Shown here: in pieces, positions 25,615 through 35,900 of the stretch
Layout: every line of letters begins with the position of its first letter
Position numbering within the stretch: the first letter of the stretch is position 1
DNA from: an uncultured Lewinella sp.
GTDB taxonomy: Bacteria > Bacteroidota > Bacteroidia > Chitinophagales > Saprospiraceae
Assembly: GCA_937873655.1 (NCBI GenBank)
Contig: CALMYQ010000125.1
Span: 56,506 to 120,505 of the forward strand
DNA length: 64,000 nucleotides
Direction of reading: 5' to 3'
Notes under the pieces: model-generated
Database searches by the model: none
What the model saw: the letters and a program-made list of their open reading frames with translations, nothing else
What the model was told of the DNA's origin: nothing
Translations under genes and position numbers: made by a program

Positions 25615-28197
25615 ATGAGCAGCACCGCCAAAGAAAAAGGAAAAAAGCCCGGAAGCCGTAAAAAATCCAAAAAGCAAAAGGTCTCATACCACAAAAGGCC
25701 GGACGCTTTGCAACTCGATGTCTGGCAATTTGCCTTGCGGAAGCAATTCGGTGAAGAGAGCCGTTTTGTCATTTCCAATATCGGGGAAGAACAGGTCTTC
25801 TCCACTTTCCGGGTATTCAACCCCGAAACGAAGAATGATTACGAAGTGTGGATCCGCAACGGTGAAACCCGATTCGGCCATATTCCCGGACCATCCCTTT
25901 TCCAGACCGGCAATCTTTGCACCTGCCATGATTTCAGGACCAACAGGTTGGGCATGTGCAAACATATCAGCGCGGTGCTGAGCCACCTTGGAAAAAAAAG
26001 GGGGAACAAGAAAATCCTGAAACAATCTTTCCGCCCGCCCGATACGGCGATTTATCTCGATTACCTGTCCGGAAGAGAGGTCCGGATTGCCATTGGAGCC
26101 GAGAAAACTGAGGAATTCGAGGAATGGTCTGAGGCGTATTTCGATGAAGAAGGTCGGATCAGGCCGGATACTTTCAGCGGATTCAACAAAATCATCCTGG
26201 AAGGAAAGAAGATCCACCCGGGATTCTTCTGTACACCCGATGCCTTTGAGTTCATTCTGCAGAAAAGAGAGGAGATCGGACGCAGGAAAAAGATCAGGGC
26301 TGAGATTCCGGGTGGCGCGGAGGATCCCTTTTTTGACGGGCTGATGGCCAACATCAAACTTTACCCGTATCAGCGCCAGGGAATCCTTTTCGGGGCGAAT
26401 GCAGGGCGGTGCCTGATCGCCGATGAGATGGGGCTCGGCAAGACCATTCAGGCTATCGGCACGGCGGAGTTATTGAAACGGGTTACCGGCATTCAAAAGG
26501 TGATCATTATATGCCCGACTTCGTTGAAATACCAGTGGAAATCAGAGATCAGAAAATTTACGGGGCAGGAAGCTGTTGTTGTGGAAGGGATGCAACCCAA
26601 ACGGATAAAAATCTACGAGGAGTCGGAATCCTTTTACCACATCATGAGCTATAATGTCGGAACGAATGACGTGGAGGCTATTAACCGGATGGATGCGGAC
26701 CTGATCATTCTGGACGAGGCGCAGCGGATCAAAAATTTCAGGACGAAGGCAGCTACGCAGCTCAAGAAAATCTATACGCCATATTGTCTGGTCCTGACGG
26801 GGACTCCGCTTGAGAATAAACTCGAAGAATTATATTCCATTGTCCAATTTGTCGATCAATTCAAATTGCCTCCGCTGTATCGCTTCCTGGACCGGTACCA
26901 GGTGATGGAAGAAGGCCGGGTAATCGGTTACAGGAACCTGAAAGAAATTTCAGAAATACTGGGAACCTGCATGATCAGGCGGCTCAAAAAGGAGGTGATC
27001 AAGCAATTGCCCAAACGGGTTGACAAACACCTGTTCGTCCCGATGACGAGCCAGCAGGCAACCATCCATAAAGAGCTGGAAGATAATGTTGCCCGTTTGG
27101 TCGCCAAATGGAAGCGATATAATTTTTTGAATGAAACGGACAGGAGAAGGCTGATCCTGAGCCTGAGCCAGATGCGGATGGTTTGCGACAGCACCTTTAT
27201 CCTGGATCAGGAAACCCGGTTTGATACCAAAATTGACGAGTTGATGTACATTTTGGAGGAAGCGCTCGGCGACCCTGACCAAAAGGTTGTAATTTTCAGT
27301 CAATGGGAAAGGATGACCAGGTTGGTGGCACAACAACTGGAAGCCATTGAAGTCGGCTTTGCCTGGCTGCACGGCGGGGTGGAAAGCCGCTCACGCGGAG
27401 ACCTGCTTGAAAAATTCAGGGAAGATGCCGACTGCCGGATCTTTCTGTCCACGGATGCCGGCGGAGTGGGTTTGAACCTGCAAAACGCAAGCCTTGTCAT
27501 CAATCTGGATCTGCCGTGGAATCCGGCTGTACTAGAACAGCGCATTGCCCGGGTTTTTCGCATCGGTCAAAAATCCAAGGTTACGGTGATCAACATGGTT
27601 GCAACAAACACCATAGAGCATCGCATGCTCAGCGTTCTGGCCTTCAAGGCAGAAATGGCTAAAGGCGTACTGGACCCGGAGGGCGAAGACGCGATCTTTA
27701 TGAGCGCATCCCGGTTCAAAAAACTCATGGAGAATATTGAACAGCTGTCTACCTCGTCAGAAACGGAGACCAATCTGTTTGGCGAGCCGGATATCGGAAA
27801 TGAGGAAGAAAACCTCGAATCGCCCGATCAGGCCAAGCCCGGCGAAGCAGGTGCAGGTGCGGAGCATGCAGGGGTGGATACATTCATCGGGGATGATGAC
27901 ATAAAGGAATCAGGGAAACAGACCGAAGAACGTGAAAAATCCGGTAAGGAATCGCCGTCGGGCGAAAAAGCCGGACCGGAGCAGATCGGCGAGGTTGTAC
28001 AATCCGGCATTTCGTTTTTCTCCGGCCTGGCCAATATTTTGAATAACCGGGAAAAGACCGCTGAACTGGTTGAAAGCCTCGTTCAAAAGGATGAAAATTC
28101 CGGTGAAACCTTTCTGAAAATCCCCATCGAAAACAAAGAGGTGGTCAGCAATGCCCTGGAGGCATTCCGGAAGCTGGTTTCAGCATTGGGTAATTGA
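25615..28197 (+). CDS. SWIM zinc-finger SNF2-family helicase
   Basis: This 860-residue protein has a Lys-rich N-terminus (residues 1-30), then a SWIM zinc finger (C102, C104, C115, H117, in CTCHDF and CKH). A SNF2 ATPase core follows: Walker A IADEMGLGKTIQAIG (about 270), motif II LIILDEAQRIKN (about 365), VLTGTPLENKLEELYS, then the helicase C-terminal lobe with VVIFSQWERM, STDAGGVGLNLQNA and LEQRIARVFRIGQ. Such enzymes are ATP-driven DNA or RNA-polymerase translocases. After residue about 710 comes an acidic, Gly/Glu-rich low-complexity tail and a final helical segment absent from minimal family members. It heads a plus-strand run with the amidase and methyltransferase genes. Confidence 0.95.
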   Translation: MSSTAKEKGKKPGSRKKSKKQKVSYHKRPDALQLDVWQFALRKQFGEESRFVISNIGEEQVFSTFRVFNPETKNDYEVWIRNGETRFGHIPGPSLFQTGNLCTCHDFRTNRLGMCKHISAVLSHLGKKRGNKKILKQSFRPPDTAIYLDYLSGREVRIAIGAEKTEEFEEWSEAYFDEEGRIRPDTFSGFNKIILEGKKIHPGFFCTPDAFEFILQKREEIGRRKKIRAEIPGGAEDPFFDGLMANIKLYPYQRQGILFGANAGRCLIADEMGLGKTIQAIGTAELLKRVTGIQKVIIICPTSLKYQWKSEIRKFTGQEAVVVEGMQPKRIKIYEESESFYHIMSYNVGTNDVEAINRMDADLIILDEAQRIKNFRTKAATQLKKIYTPYCLVLTGTPLENKLEELYSIVQFVDQFKLPPLYRFLDRYQVMEEGRVIGYRNLKEISEILGTCMIRRLKKEVIKQLPKRVDKHLFVPMTSQQATIHKELEDNVARLVAKWKRYNFLNETDRRRLILSLSQMRMVCDSTFILDQETRFDTKIDELMYILEEALGDPDQKVVIFSQWERMTRLVAQQLEAIEVGFAWLHGGVESRSRGDLLEKFREDADCRIFLSTDAGGVGLNLQNASLVINLDLPWNPAVLEQRIARVFRIGQKSKVTVINMVATNTIEHRMLSVLAFKAEMAKGVLDPEGEDAIFMSASRFKKLMENIEQLSTSSETETNLFGEPDIGNEEENLESPDQAKPGEAGAGAEHAGVDTFIGDDDIKESGKQTEEREKSGKESPSGEKAGPEQIGEVVQSGISFFSGLANILNNREKTAELVESLVQKDENSGETFLKIPIENKEVVSNALEAFRKLVSALGN

Positions 28198-28228
28198 ACA
28201 ATTTGATTAATTAAATTACACCAAATTA

Positions 28229-29941
28229 ATGACATTCAATAAAATAAGTCAAGTTTGTTCAATTCCGGCCTCAATCGCAGTTTTCCTGGCGATCTTACTC
28301 ACGGGTTGCCAGGCCGGAAAAAAAACCGCAGGCGGGGACGCGGAAAAAATCCCGTTTACCACAGCCGACCTGAAGGCTGCCCAAAAGGTGATCGGCCTGT
28401 CCTTTACAGATAACGAAATCGATACCTTGTACGGAACGGTGGCCCGCAACCTGGATGGATACCAGGGCCTCCGGCAAACGCCGCTTGAAAATGCCGTGGC
28501 CCCGGCCCTGGTTTTTGACCCAAGGCCGGCCGGATTCAATATGGCCGAGGTCCCCGCAGCCGGTATTGCTGAATGGGGCCTGCCGGAAGAAGTGATCTTG
28601 CCGGACAACAAGGAGGATCTGGCCTTTTATTCCGTTGCCGAACTATCAGTGTTGATCCGAACCCGGAAAATCACCTCCGTTGAATTGACCGGCATTTATC
28701 TGGAGCGCATCAGGCGGTACGATGCCCAGCTTGAAGCCGTCATAACGCAGACCGATTCGCTGGCCCTTGTCCAGGCCCGCCTCGCGGACGCGGAGATCGC
28801 CGCCGGGAAATACCGGGGCCCGCTCCATGGGATTCCGTACGGGGTCAAGGACCTGGCATCCGTGAAAGGTTATCCCACAACCTGGGGCGCTCAGCCATTC
28901 AAAAACCAGCAATTCGACTTTACGGCTACCGTAGTGGAAAAGCTGGAGGCCGCCGGCGCCGTACTGGTCGCCAAACTGGTTTCGGGCGAGCTGGCCACCG
29001 GCGATATCTGGTTTGCGGGCCAGACCAAAAATCCGTGGGACCTCCAGCAGGGGGCGAGCGGTTCCTCCGCAGGTTCGGGCTCGGCGACGGCTGCCGGCCT
29101 CGTGGCTTTTTCCATCGGTACGGAAACCTGGGGATCCATCCTCTCTCCTTCTTCCCAATGCGGAGCTACGGGACTGCGGCCCACCTTCGGCCGTGTGAGC
29201 CGGTATGGTGTCATGACGCTGGCCTGGTCGCTGGACAAAGTAGGCCCGATCTGCAGGACCGCTCAGGATTGCGCGCTGGTGCTCAACGCCATAAAAGGCC
29301 GGGATGAGAAAGACCGGTCGACGATCGATGCGGGTTTCGTCTATGACGCAGACCTGGACCTGAAAACCCTCAGGGTCGGTTTTCTGGAGGAAGAATTCAG
29401 CAAGGAAACAGGCAAATGGGGCGAAAATGCAAACCAGGCGCTGGCAACCTTCCGGTCGATGGGCATAGAACCGGAACCTATAACTTTGCCGGGGGGCGCG
29501 TCGGTCTACGCCCTGATGTCCACCATCATCCGGGCAGAGGCGGGCGCGGCTTTTGACGATCTGGTGCTCTCCAATCAGGATGACGATCTGGCCAGACAGA
29601 CAAGGTGGTCAAGGGCGAACTCGTTGCGCCAGGCCCGTTTCATTCCGGCCGTTGAATACATCCAGGCCAACCGGTACCGCGACCAGCTGATCAATGAGAT
29701 GAAGGTCGTCTTCGACCGGTACGACGCCGTCATTGTGCCGACGAACACCGGCAACCAGTCGGCCCTCAGCAATTTGACCGGGCATCCGGCCATTTGTCTC
29801 CCCAACGGGTGGGATGACAAGGGGCGTCCGACCAGCATCAGCCTGTTGGGCGGCCTGTACAAGGAAAATATTTTGCTGTCGATCGGGGCCAGGTTTCAGG
29901 CGCTGACCGATTTTGAAAGCCGGCATCCCGCGGGATTCTGA
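28229..29941 (+). CDS. Amidase-signature family lipoprotein
   Basis: The protein is 570 residues, with a lipoprotein signal ending LLTGC (Cys about 27), so it is exported and lipid-anchored, unlike cytoplasmic GatA. The amidase-signature Ser-cisSer-Lys triad is visible: Lys in GPLHGIPYGVKDLAS, and the two Ser in the Gly/Ser-rich stretch QGASGSSAGSGSATAAGL followed by GTETWGSILSPSSQCG. Around 100 residues before the amidase core have no clear motif. The family hydrolyses amides; the substrate is unknown. It starts 31 bases after the helicase stop and ends 12 bases before the methyltransferase start. Confidence 0.93.
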   Translation: MTFNKISQVCSIPASIAVFLAILLTGCQAGKKTAGGDAEKIPFTTADLKAAQKVIGLSFTDNEIDTLYGTVARNLDGYQGLRQTPLENAVAPALVFDPRPAGFNMAEVPAAGIAEWGLPEEVILPDNKEDLAFYSVAELSVLIRTRKITSVELTGIYLERIRRYDAQLEAVITQTDSLALVQARLADAEIAAGKYRGPLHGIPYGVKDLASVKGYPTTWGAQPFKNQQFDFTATVVEKLEAAGAVLVAKLVSGELATGDIWFAGQTKNPWDLQQGASGSSAGSGSATAAGLVAFSIGTETWGSILSPSSQCGATGLRPTFGRVSRYGVMTLAWSLDKVGPICRTAQDCALVLNAIKGRDEKDRSTIDAGFVYDADLDLKTLRVGFLEEEFSKETGKWGENANQALATFRSMGIEPEPITLPGGASVYALMSTIIRAEAGAAFDDLVLSNQDDDLARQTRWSRANSLRQARFIPAVEYIQANRYRDQLINEMKVVFDRYDAVIVPTNTGNQSALSNLTGHPAICLPNGWDDKGRPTSISLLGGLYKENILLSIGARFQALTDFESRHPAGF

Positions 29942-29953
29942 CCTATTCCAGCC

Positions 29954-30667
29954 ATGAGCAATTTCCGGTTCAAAGAATTTGAGATCGGGCAGGACCGATG
30001 CGCGATGAAGGTGGGAACCGACGGCGTATTGCTGGGCGCCTGGGTGGATGCTGCCGGTGCGGAGCGGATACTGGATATCGGCACGGGCACGGGCCTGATC
30101 GCGTTGATGCTGGCCCAGAAATCAGCGGCCGCGCGGATCACCGGCATCGATATCGATCCGTCGGCCACGGTACAGGCATTGGAAAATGTGCGGGCATCTC
30201 CCTGGAGCGACCGGATAGCGGTCATTCAGGTTTCCGCCCAGGAATTCGGCAGGGCACAGGGCAGGGAATTCGACCTTATCGTCAGTAATCCGCCCTATTT
30301 CGACAAGGCCTTGCTGTCGGCGGATCAGGGCCGGAACCGGGTTCGGCATACCATTGACCTGAGCTACGGCGACCTGGTGAAGGCGGTTGACGGGTTGCTG
30401 GCGGACGAGGGCCGGTTTTATGTCATATTGCCTGCCAGGGCTGCGGAAGGATTTTGCAGGATCGGGCGATATTTCGGGGTGCACTGTACCGGGATGCTGA
30501 AAATATCCACAAAAAGCGGCAAGCCGGTCTCCAGGGTCATATTGGAATTCAGGCGGCAGGAATCGATCGCCTGGGAGGAAGAGCTGACTATACAGGGCGA
30601 CCACGACAGCCGATGGTCGGAAGCTTACCGGAAATTGACGGCTCCGTTTTATCTGAATCTGGAATAG
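29954..30667 (+). CDS. TrmN6/YfiC-like tRNA1(Val) adenine-37 N6-methyltransferase
   Basis: The protein is 237 residues. The S-adenosylmethionine-binding core has ILDIGTGTGLIALMLAQ (motif I) and ITGIDIDPSATVQA. The N6-adenine methyltransferase catalytic motif is IVSNPPYFDKAL. The opening FRFKEFEIGQDRCAMKVGTD closely fits the YfiC/TrmN6 family, which methylates A37 of tRNA1(Val). Length is normal (about 235-250). Last gene of a plus-strand run; a bidirectional terminator follows. Confidence 0.93.
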   Translation: MSNFRFKEFEIGQDRCAMKVGTDGVLLGAWVDAAGAERILDIGTGTGLIALMLAQKSAAARITGIDIDPSATVQALENVRASPWSDRIAVIQVSAQEFGRAQGREFDLIVSNPPYFDKALLSADQGRNRVRHTIDLSYGDLVKAVDGLLADEGRFYVILPARAAEGFCRIGRYFGVHCTGMLKISTKSGKPVSRVILEFRRQESIAWEEELTIQGDHDSRWSEAYRKLTAPFYLNLE

Positions 30668-30689
30668 AGGAGCGTCTGCCCATTAATTG

Positions 30690-30727
30690 AAAACGGGAAG
30701 CTGCATTTGTTGCGGCTTCCCGTTTTT
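30690..30727. terminator. Bidirectional intrinsic terminator
   Basis: AAAACGGGAAGC (30690-30701) pairs with GCTTCCCGTTTT (30715-30726), and the plus strand continues TTTTTC. Read on the minus strand the stem also ends in a short T-run. It serves the methyltransferase gene on plus and the small HTH gene on minus, which converge here. Confidence 0.85.
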
Positions 30728-30735
30728 CAGGGGTT

Positions 30736-30999
30736 TCATTTTATCTGGAACTCTATTTGATTTTCTTCGAGAATTTTGAGCGCGGCCTTCAGGATAGCCG
30801 TATCTTCCAGGTTGACAATCCCGCCGTCGGGTCCTGGTTCCAAATGTTTACCGGCATAGTCGCCATCTTCGAATTTGTTGGCGCCGAAATAATTCCGCAC
30901 CGTTTGCTCCTTTATCTTCAATTCGTTGGCTATCCGAGCGACACTGCCGGTGGGGAGCTTGTGTTTGATGTCCCTCAGTTCATTGAATGTGATAATCAT
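30736..30999 (-). CDS. Small HTH DNA-binding protein
   Basis: The protein is 87 residues. Residues about 17-42 (TGSVARIANELKIKEQTVRNYFG) form a helix-turn-helix of the kind that reads DNA, with the rest short and acidic (LEDTAILKAALKILEENQ). No signal peptide. Similar small HTH proteins are frequent in Bacteroidota and uncharacterised. A promoter with the standard 19-base spacing lies upstream. Regulator role is inference. Confidence 0.8.
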   Translation of the reverse strand: MIITFNELRDIKHKLPTGSVARIANELKIKEQTVRNYFGANKFEDGDYAGKHLEPGPDGGIVNLEDTAILKAALKILEENQIEFQIK

Positions 31000-31042
31000 A
31001 AAGCTGTAATTTTGGTGAGAAATAAGTCTGCAATCTTCAGGT

Positions 31043-31073
31043 CTAAAGTAGCCCCTTTTTCAGTTTTTTCAAA
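31043..31073 (-). promoter_or_regulatory. Promoter candidate for small HTH gene
   Basis: On the minus strand TTTG (31073-31070), a 19-base spacer and TACTTTAG (31050-31043), one mismatch from TAnnTTTG. The HTH start codon at 30999 follows about 37 bases after the expected start of transcription. Confidence 0.55.
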
Positions 31074-31205
31074 ATTTATTTGGAAAAAAAGGACGAAAAA
31101 AATAGAAAAGCCTGAATTGTGAAATAATGGTTGAAACCGGGCTTCTTTTGCGGGAACAGGAACCCTTGCGGGAGGTTGTTTTGAGGCTGGTCCGGCCTGA
31201 GACGG

Positions 31206-31241
31206 CGCATCCCGGACTTCGGGGCGGAAATCCGGGATGCG
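31206..31241. repeat. Hairpin downstream of the outer-membrane barrel gene
   Basis: CGCATCCCGGA (31206-31216) pairs perfectly with TCCGGGATGCG (31231-31241) around a 14-base loop, 22 bases past the barrel gene's stop on the minus strand. It has no T-run. It could stabilise or end the barrel transcript. The rest of the 264-base gap to the HTH gene holds only that gene's promoter. Confidence 0.55.
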
Positions 31242-31263
31242 TTATGGCCATATCTTCGTTCGC

Positions 31264-32907
31264 TTAAAAACGGGCGGAAATCCCGATCAGGGCGTTCAAT
31301 CCGAATGTGGGATAGTACTCCCACCGCTGGCGTTTGTTGTTGGCCAGGTTGTTGATCATGATGAACCCGCCGAAGTTTTCGGAGAAGAAATACTCCAAAC
31401 CTGCGCTGATGTCAAACAAGGCGTTCAGGTTTTTCACTTCGCCTTTCAGATCGCGGTACGGAACGCCGTTTTCCAGGAAGAACTCGCCGGTTACGCGGGC
31501 TTTCTGATCGGGCGTTGTGTACTTGGCCGCTACGTTGACCGAGAAGCTGGGCAGGTGCCAGGCCTTTTCTTCCCGTTTAGGGTTGAAAACGTTCTGGCTG
31601 AGGGTGCCGACGAGTTCGAAGCCCTTGAACAACGGCGCTGAAAGCGATCCCTTGATGTAGAAAACGCTGACCGTATCGTAGATCGGATCAAACCGGACGA
31701 CCGGGCTCAAGGTATCGCTGATCAGGAACAAGGCCAGGTCATCCGTGTTTTTGTAGCCGATCTGGGCGTTGTAGTCAATCCCCTGGATATTCCCCTTGAT
31801 GCCGCCGAAGAAATCGTTGTAGTGGGTATTTTTGACCGGCACCCTCGATTCGAGGTAGGGGTTGTAATCGGTCAGGTTGCGGAACGTGTTTTTCTGCAAA
31901 CTGCCTTCAGCGCCGATAAAGGCGCCGAGGATGCCTTCCACGATATTGGCGGAGAGTTCGATATCCGGAAAGAAGGAGAACTCATCATTGTGGGAAGCGA
32001 TATTGACGCCGATTTTTGCCTTGAAACGGTCTCCGTGATAAGCGTAGGAGGGGTTCAGGAAAAAGTTGTTGAGGGTCTGCTTGCCGTCCGTTTTGAAGGA
32101 AGTGAAATCGGTGGTCAGGTTGACGCGCAGGGCATGCTGCCCCTGGAACCACTTGGTGCCGCTGATCTTGAGTACAAACCCGTTCTCGCGGGCTTCGTAG
32201 TTATCGTTGAGGATATAGTAGTCGAAGCCGGCTGAGTAGTTGAAATCCGCTTCGGTCCGGACGCCGTTGAAAATGGAGGCGCCGATATCAAAAATGGAAA
32301 ACCGCTGCCGAACCTCTTCGGGTACGAAGGTGTAGGAGGAGTCGAATTCCTCATTGATGGTATTATAACCGTAAAAATGGTGGGTATTCCGGGTATAACC
32401 CAGCCGGCCGTTGACGGCAAACCCCTGGTCAAAATAATAGGTGCCCGTTGCGCCGAAATGGTTGCGGTTGAACCGCTGGTTTTCGACCTTTTTGGTGTTA
32501 TTGGCGGAATGATGTTTGAAATCGATGCCGAAATCGAGGTTTTTCACCGAATTCAGGTAGTAGGAAGCCTCCCCGTAAAGGGACGCCGGAAGGCCAGGCC
32601 CCAGCTTGAGGTAGCCCTGATAGACTTTCTGGTTGTCGTCGCCGCGCATGGCCAACGGGCGGATGCTGGGCGGAAGGTATTCAACATCCGTCGTTTTGGT
32701 GATGACATTGTAGGTCTGTTTCCTGGTCACCGTATCGAGCGGCGGCAATCCGGGAGAGACGTCTATCTTGGCGGTCTCCAGCAAGTGTGCATCAAAGCTC
32801 TTTACGACATCGACCTGTTCGGAAGGCAATTCCTTCTGGGCGAAGGCGGCCATTGTCAATAAAGAGAAAATGAACGGCAAAACAATATATTTCAGAGAAC
32901 GATTCAT
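31264..32907 (-). CDS. Outer-membrane beta-barrel protein (receptor-like, no plug seen)
   Basis: This 547-residue protein starts at the ATG at 32907, which opens a signal peptide (IVLPFIFSLLTMAAFAQ); the upstream extension is non-coding. After a ~75-residue soluble start, the sequence is strand after strand of alternating aromatic/polar residues (YGEASYYLNSVKNLDFGIDF, HFGATGTYYFDQGFAVNG), ending FGLNALIGISARF with terminal Phe. It resembles the barrel of TonB-dependent receptors but I see no plug domain, so a distinct pore or scaffold is possible. It is 35 bases downstream of the TPR gene and probably cotranscribed with it. Confidence 0.8.
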   Translation of the reverse strand: MNRSLKYIVLPFIFSLLTMAAFAQKELPSEQVDVVKSFDAHLLETAKIDVSPGLPPLDTVTRKQTYNVITKTTDVEYLPPSIRPLAMRGDDNQKVYQGYLKLGPGLPASLYGEASYYLNSVKNLDFGIDFKHHSANNTKKVENQRFNRNHFGATGTYYFDQGFAVNGRLGYTRNTHHFYGYNTINEEFDSSYTFVPEEVRQRFSIFDIGASIFNGVRTEADFNYSAGFDYYILNDNYEARENGFVLKISGTKWFQGQHALRVNLTTDFTSFKTDGKQTLNNFFLNPSYAYHGDRFKAKIGVNIASHNDEFSFFPDIELSANIVEGILGAFIGAEGSLQKNTFRNLTDYNPYLESRVPVKNTHYNDFFGGIKGNIQGIDYNAQIGYKNTDDLALFLISDTLSPVVRFDPIYDTVSVFYIKGSLSAPLFKGFELVGTLSQNVFNPKREEKAWHLPSFSVNVAAKYTTPDQKARVTGEFFLENGVPYRDLKGEVKNLNALFDISAGLEYFFSENFGGFIMINNLANNKRQRWEYYPTFGLNALIGISARF

Positions 32908-32942
32908 TGTTCGATTGATTTTAAGGTGATCACTTGGAGGAA

Positions 32943-35900
32943 TCAATTGTTGTTGCTGTTGTCAAGCTCCAGGCGATTGGGATCAGGCGCTGCCCGCAGC
33001 TTGCTGTTTTGGTTGAGTTGCTGATTGATTCGCTCCAGCTTGGTCCGGGCGGTTTGCACCAGCTCCTGGTCCTCGTTATAGTTTTCGAGCAGCGCTTCCA
33101 GGGCTGCCCGGGCGTTGTACAGATCGCCCTTTTCCGACAGGATATCGGACAGGAGGATAATGCTTTTGGCCACCCAGAAAGGATACGCCGAACTTTCTTT
33201 GTTGGAGTTCAGGCAAAGGGTCTGGGCGGTGTTCAGGTCGCGTTTCAGGTAGTAGATATAGGCTTTCAGGTACCTGGCCTCGGCCGTTTGTTCGTTATCG
33301 CTCATCTGGATCACTTTATTCAGGGAGGTCAGGGCGCCGTCGTAATCCTTGCGATCGTAATTGATCTTGCCGATATAAAAATGAGCGGTTGCGGCCTGTT
33401 CCTGGGAAGCGCTCGGATTACTGGCCACTTTATTAGCCAGGGTATATACCGCTTGCGTATTGTTCAGGCGGTAAGCGCTTCGCAACGCTCCCAGCTGGGC
33501 TTCAAACCGCTCCTCGTCGGTGGATGCCACAGCCTCCAGCTGTGAATAGTAGGTGTAGGATTTATTGAAATCCAGGCTGTGGTTATAGGCGATGATAGCG
33601 GCTTTTTCCAGCGATTTTGCATAGAATTTGCTGTTGCCTTTGCCGATGACGGTTTCATAGTCCTGAAGCGCTTCCGTGTATTGGCGCAACACCGCATTGG
33701 ATTCTGCGCGGTGATAAAAAGCGGTCAGGTTGTACAACCCGTTGGGGAATTTGCGGAGGTAGTCCGTATAGGCGGTGATGGCCCTGGAATAATTCCCGTT
33801 CTCAAATTGGGATTCAGCGGCTTTGAAATTGATGGAATCCTTTGAGAGGTTGTCTACCTTATAACCCGGGATAGTTTCCAGGAAGGCAAAATACTCGTCT
33901 GCCCGGCCCATGTCGTCCACATAGATCTCTTCCAGTGCGGCCAGCGCGAGGCTGGCATCCGACGGCTCCGGATTGTTGCTGAAAACCTGCTTGTAGTAAT
34001 TGATGGCTGTTTCGAGGCTGCCCTGGTTATAGCTGATGAGGCCCAATTGGATCAGGCCTTTGGTAATCAGGTTGGACGAATTCTTGTAATCGGTGACCAG
34101 GGTCCTCAGGGGCGGAACGGCCTTGTTCAGCTGTCCGATCTCCTGGTAGGTGATGCCGAGTTGAAGGAGGGCTTCATCCGCGTAGTCCGATTTGGGGAAT
34201 TCCCGGGCAATCCGTTCCAGGGCCAGGATCTTATCGGTCACCCGGCCCCTGAGTCCTTCAATAATGGCTTTCTGGTAGATGGCGTAAACGAACCCGGAAT
34301 ACCGCTGATCGATCGCCTGATCGTAGTATTTAATGGCCTGATCGTAGTTGTTCCGTTTGAAGTTGCAGTCGCCGGCGCGAAGGATGGCATCGCCGAGCAC
34401 GCGGTCTTTGACGTCGTTATTGCCGATGAAGGCCTTATTCCTGGTTATGCCGTTGGCGGCTTCCTGGAAGAAACCCAGCGCAGCCGTGTAATTATTCTGT
34501 TTGAGGTAGTTATACCCTTGCAGGTAATTGCCGGTAAACATGGAAGCTTCGTCCGGCAGATTGCTCATGGTTTTGGCCATGGTCAGGAATTCGTTGGTCT
34601 GGCGTATGCTCTGGTCGTAATTTTCCTGCCTGTGGGAAATATCGGCCAGCCAGTAAGTGGCCAGCGCTTTGGTTTTCAGGTCGGTCGGGAACTGAAGGGA
34701 TTTATTGAAATGGAGTTTTGCGCCCTCCAGATCGTTTTCCTGCATCAGCTGGAGTGCCCGGAGGTAGGTGACCTGCTGGTAGCTTTTCTGGAGTTGGGGC
34801 GACTTATTGGGCATGTTTTCCAGTACTTCCAGCGCCTGTTTGTAGTCGCGGTAAGAAAGGAAGATCTCGCTCATCAGGGTTTGGGCTTCCACGTAATACC
34901 TGGAGCCGGGGCCGAAGGTCTGCAGCGCCCCGATCGCCTCGCGCGGATCTTTCAGCTCGTAGGACAATTTACCGTAGTTGAACAGGGCCTCTTCCTGGAT
35001 CTGGGTGTCGTAGTTCATCCGTTTTGCGGAGGCCAGCGCGGTGCGGGCCGAGGTTTTCCGGCCGAGTTTGAGGTTGGCGTCGGCCAGGTAATACATAGCC
35101 GATTGCCCCATGGGGGAGTCTACGCTGGAGAGCTCGCTCAGGCTCCGCACGGCTTTCTGGTAATCCCCGGCCTGGTATTGGGCAAAACCGAGCTGGTACC
35201 ATTCTTCTTCGCGCATTTTACCGCTGCGTTCGGCGTAGTATTCCAGGTAGGGCAGGGCCTTTTTGTAGTCGCCTTTTTCAAAGTAGGCCTGACCGACGAG
35301 CTGGTTGATCTCCGTTGTGTTGCGCAAACCGGCTTCCTGCAATCTCGGTTCCGCGTAGGCGATGAGTTCATCGAACCGCCTTTCGGCAAAGTAGATCTGG
35401 GTCAGGTAATAAGGGATGTAGGGTTTGTATTTTTTTGACTTTTCCACCACCCTGAACTGGCTGATGGCCTGGTCGTAGTTGCTTTCATAGAAATAGCACA
35501 ACCCCAGGTAATAATTGGTCGGATAGTAATATTCGTTGTCAAAATCCTTGATCTCCGCAAAATTGGCTTTGGCTTGCGGAAACCGTTTCTGGACAAAGAA
35601 AGAATACCCCATTTTAAAGCGAACCTCTGAGCGCTGTTCGCGGGTCATCCCGCCGGTCGGCACCTGGGAATAATATTCAACGGCTTTTTCGTATTTGCCG
35701 TCGTTGTAATAGTAGTTGGCGATCTCGACCAGTGCGTCATTGGCAATGGGGTCCGGGCGATGGCTCCTGATAAAATCCAGAATGAGCTTTTCGCCATCCG
35801 GGTCGTTGAGCTGAACGGCACACTTGGCGTAGTTGAACTCTGCTTTGGTCAGCAGCAATTCCGCTTCCGGTTCGTTCACCGGTTTCAGCTTGGCAATGGT

